A program made the translations under genes and the position numbers. Under the pieces are notes generated by a model, which did not search any database, had not been told where the DNA came from, and saw only the letters and a list, made by a program, of their open reading frames with translations. A stretch of DNA of 64,000 nt from DATARR01 sp044868005 (GTDB lineage Bacteria; Acidobacteriota; Thermoanaerobaculia; Multivoradales; UBA5704), in the NCBI GenBank assembly GCA_044868005.1, contig JBIOVX010000245.1:1-64000 (forward strand), given 5' to 3'. Within the stretch, counting starts at the first letter, position 1. Every line of letters begins with the position of its first letter. This document shows positions 1 to 7,681 of this stretch, piece by piece.

Positions 1-1
1 G

Positions 2-2134
2 CGGAACAGAAAACGGCGGCCACGTAGGGCCGCCGCTACGACCCTCCTGTTCGCCCTCGCCACAGCCGCAGTAGGACAGACTCCGCCCGCCGCTCCGGAG
101 CCGCCCCCGGCCTTTTCCGGCGCCACCCAGGTGCTCGCCGTCGAGGTGCCGGTGCAGGTGGTGCGCGACGGCGAGCCGGTGCGCGGCCTCACCCGCGAGG
201 ACTTCGAGGTGTGGGAGGGGCGGCGCAAGCTGCCGGTCACCGGTTTCGAGGTGCTCGATCTCTCGGCCGGGGCCCCCGTGCGCGCCGCGGCGGTGCCGGC
301 GGCGGCGCGCCGCCATTTCCTGCTGCTCTTCGACCTGGCGTTCTCCGAGCCCGTCGCGGTGCTGCGCGCCCGGCGGGCGGCGGCGGGCCTGCTCGCACAG
401 CTCCATCCCACCGACCTGGTGGCCGTCGCCACCTACAGCGCGGCGCGCGGGCCGCAGCTCGTGCTCGGCTTCACCTCCGACCGGCGGCAGCTCGACGGCG
501 CGCTCGCCAGCCTCGGCCTGCCGGACCTCATGGTGCGTCCGGTCGATCCTCTGCGCCTGGTGCTCCAGGAGGTCCTGGGGGCGGAGAACGCCGCCGGCGC
601 GCCGGCGCTCGTCCACGATCCCCTCGCCGACGTCACCGACGTGGCCGTGCAGCAGCGGCTGGTGATGGTGAACGAGGCCGTGGGGAGCGCCGACCGCGCG
701 GTGCAGAGGAACCACGTCGAGATCTTCACCCGCGCGCTCTCGGATCTCGCCCGGCAGGTGGCGGTGGTCGAGGGGCGCAAGTACCTGGTGTTCCTCTCCG
801 AGGGGTTCGACAGCGCTCTCATCGCGGGCACGCCCGATCCGCAGCGGCAGGAAGAGATCCGCGAGACCGTCCTGCACGGCGAGTCGTGGCGCATCAGCTC
901 CGAGGAGCGCTACGGCCTCACCGAGACCGCCAACGACGTCGAGCGCATGCTCGAGCAGTTCCGGCGCGCCGACTGCCTCATCCAGGCCGTCGACATCGGC
1001 GGCGTGCGCGCCGGCGCTGATCAGGAAGCGTTGCGCCCGGGCGGACGCGACAGCCTGCTGATGATGGCCCGCGGCACCGGCGGCGACCTCTACGAGAGCT
1101 TCAACGACCTCGGAGCCGCCATGGGCCGCATGCTCAAGCGCACCAGCGTCACCTACGTGCTGGCGGTCGAGCCCGACCGCTCGCCGCCGGAGGACGAGTA
1201 CCACCGGCTGCGGGTGGAGCTGAAGAAGCCGCTCCCCGGCGCGCGGATCACGCACCGGCCGGGCTACTACCCGCCCAAGCCGTACGCCGAGCAGGACTCG
1301 CTCGCCAAGCTGCTGGAGGCCGCCAACCAGGTGATGAGCGGCGAGGAGAGCGAGGCCATCCCCACGGCGGTGCTGGCGGTGCCGGTGCGCGCGGAGGGAG
1401 AGAAGGCCTACGTGCCGGTGCTGATCGAGGCCGGCGGCGCCGGCCTGCTCGCCGGGCCGCAGCCGGCGGTGCTGCCGGTGGAGGTCTACGTCTACGCCCT
1501 CGACGAGCTCGGGGCGGTGCACGATTTCTTCACCCAGACGGTGGGCCTCGACGTCGCCAAGGCCGGCGCGCCGCTGCGCCAGGCCGGCTTCAAGTTCTTC
1601 GGCCACCTCGACCTGCTGGCCGGCGACTACTCGCTGCGCGTCTTGGTGCGCAACGGCGCCAGCGGGGCCACCGGCCTGCGGGTGGTGCCGGTCCACGTGC
1701 CGGCCTTCGCCGGCGGCGAGCCGGCCCTGCTGCCGCCCCTGTTCCCCGAGCCGCCCGGCCGCTGGCTGATGGTGCGCGAGGAGCCGCGCGGCGAAGCCAA
1801 GCCGCCCGCCTACCCTTTCCTGCTGCGCAGCGCGCCGTTCGTCCCCGCCTCGCGGCCGGTGCTGACCCCCCGGCGCGAGACCCTCATGGTGCTCACCGGC
1901 TACAACCTGGGCGCCGGCGCGTGGAAGGCGCGGCCCCAAGTGCTGACGGCGGACGGCCGCGAGCTGCCGGGGGGCAGCGTCGAGATGCTCGACCGGCGCG
2001 GCACCGCGGCGGCGGACCGCGCCATCGCCTCCTGGTGGCCGCCCGACCTGCAGCCGGGCGAGTACGTATTGCGCATCACGGTCACGGGAGCGGCGGAGGA
2101 GGCCAGCAGCAGCGTGAGGTTCGTGGTGGAGTAG
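2..2134 (+). CDS. VWFA-related acidobacterial-type secreted protein, 5'-partial
   Basis: The first start codon is GTG at 131, but the frame stays open to base 2 and encodes a signal-peptide-like stretch (TTLLFALATAAVGQ) before the conserved part, so the true start lies left of the window. The N-terminal module GLTREDFEVWEG is typical of the VWFA-related acidobacterial family, followed by a von Willebrand A-like domain whose first metal-site strand reads FLLLFDLAFS rather than a clean DxSxS. The C-terminal half is beta-rich. It is a paralogue of the next gene over its whole length and probably acts in the envelope; ligand and role are unknown. Confidence 0.85.
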   Translation, partial: RNRKRRPRRAAATTLLFALATAAVGQTPPAAPEPPPAFSGATQVLAVEVPVQVVRDGEPVRGLTREDFEVWEGRRKLPVTGFEVLDLSAGAPVRAAAVPAAARRHFLLLFDLAFSEPVAVLRARRAAAGLLAQLHPTDLVAVATYSAARGPQLVLGFTSDRRQLDGALASLGLPDLMVRPVDPLRLVLQEVLGAENAAGAPALVHDPLADVTDVAVQQRLVMVNEAVGSADRAVQRNHVEIFTRALSDLARQVAVVEGRKYLVFLSEGFDSALIAGTPDPQRQEEIRETVLHGESWRISSEERYGLTETANDVERMLEQFRRADCLIQAVDIGGVRAGADQEALRPGGRDSLLMMARGTGGDLYESFNDLGAAMGRMLKRTSVTYVLAVEPDRSPPEDEYHRLRVELKKPLPGARITHRPGYYPPKPYAEQDSLAKLLEAANQVMSGEESEAIPTAVLAVPVRAEGEKAYVPVLIEAGGAGLLAGPQPAVLPVEVYVYALDELGAVHDFFTQTVGLDVAKAGAPLRQAGFKFFGHLDLLAGDYSLRVLVRNGASGATGLRVVPVHVPAFAGGEPALLPPLFPEPPGRWLMVREEPRGEAKPPAYPFLLRSAPFVPASRPVLTPRRETLMVLTGYNLGAGAWKARPQVLTADGRELPGGSVEMLDRRGTAAADRAIASWWPPDLQPGEYVLRITVTGAAEEASSSVRFVVE

Positions 2135-2192
2135 CGGGAACTTTTTGCTCCGTCTTGCGTCTTAGTAGGCGGAGGGTAGTCAGGAGGAGTCT

Positions 2193-4367
2193 ATGCAGCT
2201 CACAGCACGGTTCAGCCGTCCGGGCCGGCGGCTCGGGCTCGCCGCGGCGTCTTTGGCGTTGGCGCTCGCGGCCACACCGCTCGGTGCGCAGCGGTTTTCC
2301 GAGTCCACCAGCGTCGTCGCCGTCGAGGTGCCCGTGCAGGTGGTGCGCGACGGCAAGCCGGTGCGCGGGTTGACCGCCGCGGACTTCGAGGTCTACGAAG
2401 GCCGCGAGAAGCAGGAGATCACCGGCTTCGAGGCCCTCGACCTCGCGACGGTGCCCGCCGACCGCCCGGAGGCGGTGCGCCGCATGCCGATGTCCGCCCG
2501 GCGCCGGTTCGTCCTGCTCTTCGATCTCGGGTTCTCCAAACCGACCTCGATGACGCGCGCCCGCGAAGCGGCCAAGCGGCTCCTGCACGGCTCCTTCCAT
2601 CCGTCGGACCTCATCGCCGTCGGCGCCTACCTGCCCTCGCAAGGGCCCCAGCTCTTGCTCGGCTTCACCACCAACCGTGCTCAGATCGAGGGCGCCATCG
2701 ACCGGCTGAACCCGGTGCAGAACCATTTCGCCGCCGACCCTCTGCTGCTGGCCGGCGCGCTCGCCGAGATCGACGGCGACAGCCATACGGTGAGCTCCCA
2801 GATGGTGGAGCAGGGGGGTGTCGAGCAGGTCTATACCGGCCGCGAGGCCACCGTCTCGTCGGCCGCGGCCCTGGCGCGCAGCGAGCGGGAGAAGCAGCGC
2901 AGCACCCTCGCCGCCTTCACCCGCTCGCTCGCCGTCTTCGCCGAAGCCATGGCCGCCGTGGACGGCCGCAAGCACGTGCTCTTCCTCTCCGAAGGCTTCG
3001 ACAGCTCGCTCGCCATCGGCACCGTGGACGAGGCCGAGATCCAGGAGATGGACACCTTCTCCGTCTCCGGCGACGTGTGGAACATCGACCAGGACCAACG
3101 GTACGGCAACACCAAGGCGAGCAGCGATCTGGAGAAGATGCTGGAGGCCCTGCGCCGCGCCGACTGCGTGGTGCAGGCCGTGGACATCGGCGGCGTGCGT
3201 GCGGCCGCCGGCGATCTGCGGGCCGCCCGCGCCCAGGGCGCCGACGGGCTCTTCATCATGGCCAACTCGACGGGCGGCGAGCTCTACCAGAACTTCAACG
3301 ACCTCGGCGCCGCCATGGAGAAGATGCTCGACCGCACCAGCGTCACCTACGTGCTCTCCTTCCAGCCCGACGTCAAGCATGACGGCAAGTACCACAAGCT
3401 GCGCGTCGAGCTGAAGAATCCCGCCGGCGCGCGGGTGGTCTACCGGCCCGGCTACTTCGCGCCGAAGCCCTACGGCCAGCGCACCGCCATGGAGAAGCTC
3501 CTGCAGACGGCCGGCGAGGTGGTCTCCGGGCAGGAAGGCGGCCCGGTGGGGCTCGCGGTGCTCGCCGCTCCGTTCAAGATGCCCGGCGACAAGGCCTACG
3601 TGCCGGTGGTGATCGAGATCGACGGCGCCTCCCTGCTCGCCGGCCATGAGGGCACGGGTCTGCCGGCCGAGATCTACGTCTACGCCATGGATGCGCAGGG
3701 CGCCGTGCAGGACTTCTTCACCCAGACCGTCGGCCTCGATCTCGCCAAGGTCGGCGACGCCGTGCGCTCGACCGGCATCAAGGTCTTCGGCGATCTCGAG
3801 CTGGCGCCCGGCACCTACTCGCTGCGCGTGCTGGCGCGCAACGGCCAGACCGGCGCGGCGGGGATGCGGGTGTCCTCCCTGGAGGTGCCTACCTTCGCTC
3901 AGACCTCGCCGGTGCTGCTGCCGCCCTTCTTCCCCGAGCCGGCCGGCCGCTGGCTGGTGGTCCGCGAAGCCAAGGTGCAGGAAGGGAAGGTGCCCTATCC
4001 GTTCATGGCCCGCAAGGAGCCGTACGTCCCCGCCTCGCGGCCGGTGCTGCTGCCCGACCAGGCGGTCCCCCTCTCGCTCGTCGGCTACGGCCTCGGCAAA
4101 GGACGGCTGAAGGCGGAAGCCACGGTGATGACCGCCGAGGGCAAGGAGGTGGCCGGTGGCATGATCGGCGTGCTGGGCCGCGAGAGCGAAGGTGCCGAGG
4201 GGCCCGTCCGGCTGGACGCCACCTTCCAGCCGCCCGAGCTCCAGCCCGGCGAGTACCTGCTGATGGTGACGGTGACCAACGCGGAAGGAAGGGCCGAGAC
4301 CAGCGTCGCGCCGTTCGCCATCCGGGGCTCCGCCGGCCTGGCGAAGGACGGAGGAACGGGCCGTTAG
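2193..4367 (+). CDS. VWFA-related acidobacterial-type secreted protein, paralogue
   Basis: Encodes 724 residues starting at an ATG with a good ribosome site (CAGGAGGAG, 5 bases upstream). Residues 1-32 form a signal peptide ending in ATPLGAQ. The conserved opening GLTAADFEVYEG, the A-domain strand FVLLFDLGFS, the central TSVTYVLSFQPD block and the C-terminal beta-rich region align one-to-one with the preceding gene, so this is a tandem duplication. Both lack a canonical MIDAS serine pattern, so metal-dependent adhesion is not assured. The 58-base gap contains no clear promoter, so the two may be co-transcribed. Confidence 0.88.
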   Translation: MQLTARFSRPGRRLGLAAASLALALAATPLGAQRFSESTSVVAVEVPVQVVRDGKPVRGLTAADFEVYEGREKQEITGFEALDLATVPADRPEAVRRMPMSARRRFVLLFDLGFSKPTSMTRAREAAKRLLHGSFHPSDLIAVGAYLPSQGPQLLLGFTTNRAQIEGAIDRLNPVQNHFAADPLLLAGALAEIDGDSHTVSSQMVEQGGVEQVYTGREATVSSAAALARSEREKQRSTLAAFTRSLAVFAEAMAAVDGRKHVLFLSEGFDSSLAIGTVDEAEIQEMDTFSVSGDVWNIDQDQRYGNTKASSDLEKMLEALRRADCVVQAVDIGGVRAAAGDLRAARAQGADGLFIMANSTGGELYQNFNDLGAAMEKMLDRTSVTYVLSFQPDVKHDGKYHKLRVELKNPAGARVVYRPGYFAPKPYGQRTAMEKLLQTAGEVVSGQEGGPVGLAVLAAPFKMPGDKAYVPVVIEIDGASLLAGHEGTGLPAEIYVYAMDAQGAVQDFFTQTVGLDLAKVGDAVRSTGIKVFGDLELAPGTYSLRVLARNGQTGAAGMRVSSLEVPTFAQTSPVLLPPFFPEPAGRWLVVREAKVQEGKVPYPFMARKEPYVPASRPVLLPDQAVPLSLVGYGLGKGRLKAEATVMTAEGKEVAGGMIGVLGRESEGAEGPVRLDATFQPPELQPGEYLLMVTVTNAEGRAETSVAPFAIRGSAGLAKDGGTGR

Positions 4368-5568
4368 CGGCGCCGCCGCGAGCGGCGAGGCCCGCGTCGT
4401 TCTCAAGCCAGGCCGCGAGAAGTCCGTCCGCGAAGGCCATCCCTGGATCTTCTCGGGCGCCGTCGCCCGGCTGGAAGGCCCCGCCGACGCTCCCCTGGCC
4501 TGGGTCTTCGACGCCCGGGACAAACCCCTCGGGCTCGCCTTCCACAGCCCCCGCTCGCAGATCCGCCTGCGCATGCTGGGCGCCGGCGTCGCGGCGGCGG
4601 ACCGCGCCTTCTTCGCCGCCCGCCTCGTCGAAGCGATTTCCCTGCGCCAGGCCGTGCTGCCGCCGGAGACCACCGGCTACCGCTTGTTGAACGCCGAGGG
4701 GGACGGCGTGCCGGGCTGGACGGTGGACCGCTTCGGCGACGTCCTGGTGAGCCAGATCACGGTGGCCGGCCTCGAGGCGGTGCGCGCCGACTCCTACGCC
4801 GCCCTGGCGGAAGCCGTGCCGGGCGCCGCTATCGTGCAGGCCAACGACGTCCCGGTCCGCCGCGCCGAAGGTCTCTCCTTCGCCGGGGAGGAGACGATCG
4901 CGGGAGATCCCCCGGCCGAGGCGCGCTTCAGCGAGTCCGGCCTCGCCTTCACGGCCGAGATCGGCGGCGGGCAGAAGACCGGCTTCTACTGCGACCAGCG
5001 GGAGAACCGCCGCCGCGCCGAGCGCCTCGCCGGCGGCCGCGCGGTGCTCGACCTCTTCGCCCACACCGGCGCCTTCGGGGTCTACGCGCTGCGCGGCGGC
5101 GCCTCGCGCGTGGTGCTCGTCGAGTCGTCGGCGCGCCTGATCGAACGCGGGCGGCAGCACGTCGAGTTGAACGGTTTCGAGTCCGGCCGCGCCGAATGGG
5201 TGAAGGCGAACGTCTTCGAAGACCTGCGCCAGCGCACGGAACGCTACGGCCTCGTCGTCTGCGATCCGCCGCCGCTGGTGCGCAAGCGGACCGATCTCGA
5301 CGCCGCGGCCCGCGCCTACAAGGACCTCAACCGTCTCGCCCTCGCGCGCGTCGAGCCGGGAGGTTTCCTGCTGACCTTCAGTTGCAGCGGCGCCGTGGAC
5401 GCCAAGCTCTTCCGCCAGATCTTCTTCGCCGCCGCCGTCGAAGCCGGCGTGCGGGTGGCCCTGCTGGAGCCGCTCGCGGCGGCGCCGGATCACCCGGTGG
5501 CCATCACGCATCCGCAAGGCGAGTACTTGAAGGGTTGGCTGGCGATGGTGCGCGGGCCGGTGCTGTAG
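4363..5568 (+). CDS. Class I SAM-dependent 23S rRNA methyltransferase, RlmI-like
   Basis: The first ATG (4573) would give 331 residues, but the same frame upstream encodes a PUA domain (VVLKPGREKSVREGHPWIF) as in RlmI/RlmK. With it the protein is about 400 residues, the usual length. No ATG, GTG or TTG occurs in frame between the stop at 4273 and 4573. A GGAGGA at 4350-4355 sits 7 bases before GTT at 4363, used here as the nominal start. Methyltransferase motifs are clear: VLDLFAHTGAFGVYAL (SAM binding) and VVCDPPPLV (catalytic loop). It probably methylates a cytosine of 23S rRNA. Translation may be coupled to the upstream stop at 4365-4367. Confidence 0.85.
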   Translation, partial: VSGAAASGEARVVLKPGREKSVREGHPWIFSGAVARLEGPADAPLAWVFDARDKPLGLAFHSPRSQIRLRMLGAGVAAADRAFFAARLVEAISLRQAVLPPETTGYRLLNAEGDGVPGWTVDRFGDVLVSQITVAGLEAVRADSYAALAEAVPGAAIVQANDVPVRRAEGLSFAGEETIAGDPPAEARFSESGLAFTAEIGGGQKTGFYCDQRENRRRAERLAGGRAVLDLFAHTGAFGVYALRGGASRVVLVESSARLIERGRQHVELNGFESGRAEWVKANVFEDLRQRTERYGLVVCDPPPLVRKRTDLDAAARAYKDLNRLALARVEPGGFLLTFSCSGAVDAKLFRQIFFAAAVEAGVRVALLEPLAAAPDHPVAITHPQGEYLKGWLAMVRGPVL

Positions 5569-5579
5569 GGGCGGCCGCT

Positions 5580-5662
5580 GTAGGGGCGGCGGTAGTTGAG
5601 GCGGTCTGCGCTTCGAGACCTCACCCCCTGGCCCCCTCTCCAGCGGAGCTGGAGAGGGGGGA
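5580..5662 (+). repeat. Left inverted repeat of the DUF559 element
   Basis: Runs from GTAGGGGCGGCGG through GGCGGTCTGCG and the CCTCACCCCC block to a 13-bp-arm hairpin (CCCCCTCTCCAGC / GCTGGAGAGGGGG, loop GGA). A 14-base direct repeat GCTGTAGGGGCGGC at 5562 and 5577 abuts its outer end. Confidence 0.75.
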
Positions 5663-5681
5663 ACGCAGATGAAGGGATTTG

Positions 5682-6077
5682 CTAGTTCCGCAGGTCTCGA
5701 AGATGACCGACGGTTTCGAGGATCTTGCTGAGAACGGCTTCGCGATTCTCGAAGAGGTCGCGGTTGGGAAAACGGAGGATCGTGCAGCCGACGGAGCGAA
5801 GGTAGGAATCCCGATTCTCGTCATGGGCAGCCTGGCGTGGGTCCGCATGAACGTTGCCGTCGAGCTCCACGACGAGCTTCAGCTCCGGACAGTAGAAATC
5901 GGCCACGAAGATACTGATCGGTTTCTGCCGGCGAAACTTGATCCCTTCCAACCGGCGGTCGCGCAGGATCTCCCACATCGCCTGTTCCGCAGGAGTCGGA
6001 TCCGCACGCAGGATCTGAGCGCGGGACTTCAGGGTCCGCACCGGAATCGGTACGAGTCTGTTTTGCCGTTCCCTCAT
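5682..6077 (-). CDS. DUF559 family endonuclease-like protein
   Basis: Encodes 131 residues. The pattern TPAEQAMWEILRDRR, then KFRRQKPI, VADFYCPELKLVVELDG and a late FPNRDL is that of DUF559, a family related to very-short-patch-repair and other restriction-like (PD-(D/E)XK type) nucleases. The candidate acidic residues (Asp of ADF, Glu/Asp of ELDG) are present, so it is probably catalytically competent. It is the only gene inside the inverted-repeat element, transcribed away from the right repeat. A role in moving or processing the element is inference; a stand-alone nuclease is the alternative. Confidence 0.85.
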   Translation of the reverse strand: MRERQNRLVPIPVRTLKSRAQILRADPTPAEQAMWEILRDRRLEGIKFRRQKPISIFVADFYCPELKLVVELDGNVHADPRQAAHDENRDSYLRSVGCTILRFPNRDLFENREAVLSKILETVGHLRDLRN

Positions 6078-6134
6078 TCTGTCCTCACCTTATCGAAGCC
6101 GATGATGATCGGCAATGCCGTTCCCACCCGCGCT

Positions 6135-6216
6135 CCCCCCTCTCCATCTCCGATGGAGAGGGGGCCAGGGGGTGAGGTTTCGGAGCGCAGACCGCCCCAA
6201 CCGCCGCCGCCTCTAC
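6135..6216 (-). repeat. Right inverted repeat of the DUF559 element
   Basis: Reverse-complement partner of the left repeat, with hairpin CCCCCTCTCCATC / GATGGAGAGGGGG (loop TCC), then CCAGGGGGTGAGG, CGCAGACCGCC and CCGCCGCCTCTAC. The hairpin arm differs from the left copy by compensating changes, so the fold is conserved more than the sequence. Confidence 0.75.
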
Positions 6217-6242
6217 GGAGCGCAGAATCAGGACCAATACGC

Positions 6243-6271
6243 TTGACTTCCGCCCCGCCCTCCCATAGGAT
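6243..6271 (+). promoter_or_regulatory. Sigma-70-type promoter for the following small gene
   Basis: TTGACT (6243-6248), 17-base spacer, TAGGAT (6266-6271). Predicted start near 6278 leaves a leader of about 115 bases before the ATG at 6394. It lies just outside the right repeat of the DUF559 element. Confidence 0.6.
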
Positions 6272-6393
6272 CGCCGCAGCATCTTCGCGGTCTTTGAAGC
6301 GGGCGGGCCGGAGCGTCCGGTCCAACATGAAAACGGCCCGGAGTGAGTAGCCGCTCACGTCCGAGCCTGACCACGCAAAGGAGACAAGTTCCT

Positions 6394-6873
6394 ATGCGCA
6401 GCTATCCCGATTGTACCAACGCGTTTTCCCCATCCTTCCTGGAACAGTTCATGGAGCGCGACGAGCCGCCGACGGGGGCCGAGGCGGACGTGGCGGGGCC
6501 GTGGCACATCGAGCCCATCCCGGGCCTGGGCTTCGGTCTCTTCCGGCTCGGCGAGAGCCTGGCGCGCGGCTGCCGGCCGGCCGCGGTGTTCCCGGACCGC
6601 TGGCTGGCGCTCCTCGCCGCCGCGGTGCTCCCCGGCACCGGGCGCGACGCGATGCTGCGGCTCAACAAGCAGCCTGACGCCGAAGGCTACGGCGTGGCGC
6701 TCGACGACGGTGGAATCGTCGGCCACTTCGAGCTGTTCGACGAGTCGCTGCTGGAGGCGCTCAACGTCACCGTGGGCCTGGTGCGGTCGCCGCAATCCCT
6801 GGCGTACCTGCTGGAGGCGGCCGGTCCTGCGGCGCTCGAGCGGTGCGGTGCCATTCTGGCGGCGTTGCGCTAA
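6394..6873 (+). CDS. Hypothetical protein, 159 residues
   Basis: Start chosen at ATG 6394, which has AAAGGAG 10 bases upstream; the frame also has a GTG at 6343 without a ribosome site. No family recognised. The protein is soluble, rich in Ala, Leu and Gly, with no signal peptide or membrane segment. Residues 60-105 (VFPDRWLALLAAAVLPGTG, then a NKQ... GIVGHFELFDES stretch) look like a compact alpha/beta domain. A strong promoter precedes it and a 21-bp repeat array starts 19 bases after its stop. Function unknown. Confidence 0.7.
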   Translation: MRSYPDCTNAFSPSFLEQFMERDEPPTGAEADVAGPWHIEPIPGLGFGLFRLGESLARGCRPAAVFPDRWLALLAAAVLPGTGRDAMLRLNKQPDAEGYGVALDDGGIVGHFELFDESLLEALNVTVGLVRSPQSLAYLLEAAGPAALERCGAILAALR

Positions 6874-6892
6874 CGAACGGCGCCGGAGCAAG

Positions 6893-7207
6893 GTCTTCCG
6901 GACCCAGAACACGGTCTTCCGGGCTCAGAGCACGTTGTTCCGGACCCAGAACACGTTGTTCCGGGCCCAGAACACGGTGTTCTGGACCCAGAACGATGTC
7001 TCCCGGGTCTGGAACACGTTGCTCCCGACCCAGAACGATGTCTTCCGGGTCCAGAACATGGCGCTCCGGGCTCGGAACACGTTGTTCCGGAGTCCGTGCA
7101 CCGTGTTCCGGGTCCGGAAGGCCGTGTTCCGGAGTCCGCGCACCGTGTTCCGGGTCCGGAAGACCGAGCCCTGGAGTCCGTCCGCCGTGTTCCCGAGGCG
7201 GTGCGCG
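6893..7207 (+). repeat. Tandem array of 15 degenerate 21-bp units
   Basis: Fifteen consecutive units of exactly 21 bp without a single indel. The 5' two-thirds follow GTSTTCCGGRCCCAGAACAC; the last six alternate two subtypes (unit pair of 42 bp). Units are dyad-symmetric: one contains the perfect palindrome GTTCTGGACCCAGAAC (6979-6994), others TTCCGGGTCCGGAA. The period equals two turns of B-DNA and also seven codons, so all six frames are nearly free of stops. The absence of any ribosome site and the existence of two related arrays with non-triplet periods argue for a non-coding role. Confidence 0.85.
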
Positions 7208-7276
7208 AAGCAACGGCGCCGTTGCGCGTCCACGCGGAGGGGGGTGCGTGCCGTCGGGAAGAGGCCGGCGGTTCCG

Positions 7277-7306
7277 TTGACACTGTCCCCCTGCGTTTGC
7301 TACCCT
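7277..7306 (+). promoter_or_regulatory. Promoter of the tRNA-Val pair
   Basis: TTGACA (7277-7282), 18-base spacer ending in TGC, then TACCCT (7301-7306), i.e. an extended -10. Predicted start is about 30 bases upstream of the first tRNA. Confidence 0.6.
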
Positions 7307-7344
7307 CACCATCCCTTGGCAACCGCCAAAAGGGAAAGGTACTT

Positions 7345-7421
7345 AGGCCCGTAGCTCAGTTGGTTAGAGCGCTACGTTGACATCGTAGAGGTCAGCGGTT
7401 CAAGTCCGCTCGGGCCTACCA
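7345..7421 (+). tRNA. tRNA-Val (anticodon GAC)
   Basis: Full cloverleaf: acceptor AGGCCCG / CGGGCCT, D stem GCTC, anticodon stem CTACG / CGTAG around loop TTGACAT (anticodon GAC), T loop TTCAAGT, encoded CCA at 7419-7421. Confidence 0.96.
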
Positions 7422-7515
7422 GGCTTCGTCAGGAGTGGAATTCGGCGCCAGACAAGAGAACGAGAGGACACATGGAGAACCGCACCACTGGTGGCCGACA
7501 TTCAGCCTCATGCCC

Positions 7516-7592
7516 AGGCGCTTAGCTCAGTTGGTTAGAGCGCTACCTTCACACGGTAGAGGTCAGCGGTTCGAGTCCGCTAGCGCCTACCA
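7516..7592 (+). tRNA. tRNA-Val (anticodon CAC)
   Basis: Full cloverleaf: acceptor AGGCGCT / AGCGCCT, anticodon stem CTACC / GGTAG around TTCACAC (anticodon CAC), T loop TTCGAGT, encoded CCA. Nearly the same body as the tRNA 94 bases upstream, so the pair arose by duplication and anticodon change; probably co-transcribed. Confidence 0.96.
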
Positions 7593-7681
7593 TCCCTTCC
7601 ACTCGTGATCTCTTCCGGCGCGGGCCTCCGCCCGATAGGTGAACCCTTTTCCGATTCCTGGCGACAGATGACCGTGGTCCC

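Larger units (their letters stand above)
5580..6216. mobile_element. Inverted-repeat element carrying one DUF559 gene
   Basis: Two long imperfect inverted repeats (5580-5662 and 6135-6216, about 80 bp) flank a single gene. Each contains the block CCTCACCCCCTGGCCCCC followed by a near-perfect hairpin with 13-bp arms (5632-5660 and 6136-6164). The same end sequence recurs as gene-less pairs at 40311-40480 and 51461-51632 and, more diverged, inside a coding region at 22421-22563. It has the layout of an autonomous copy plus MITE-like derivatives. Mobility is inferred from structure and copy number; no target duplication was found. Confidence 0.6.

Noticed and set aside
2082..4673. 863-codon open frame on the minus strand opposite the second VWA gene
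   Set aside because: Long antisense frames are expected at this GC. The translation is Arg/His/Gly-rich with no domain, whereas the plus frame is a clear protein. The same applies to the minus-strand frames opposite thrS, pheT, padR-ADOP and M56.
6893..7207. CRISPR array
   Set aside because: No constant repeat with unique spacers; unit length 21 and gradual degeneracy. The arrays at 37981 and 63069 fail for the same reason, and no cas genes are present.
6843..7354. Several overlapping ORFs across the 21-bp array, giving heptapeptide-repeat proteins
   Set aside because: A 21-bp period keeps all frames open automatically. No ribosome site, and sister arrays have periods not divisible by three.
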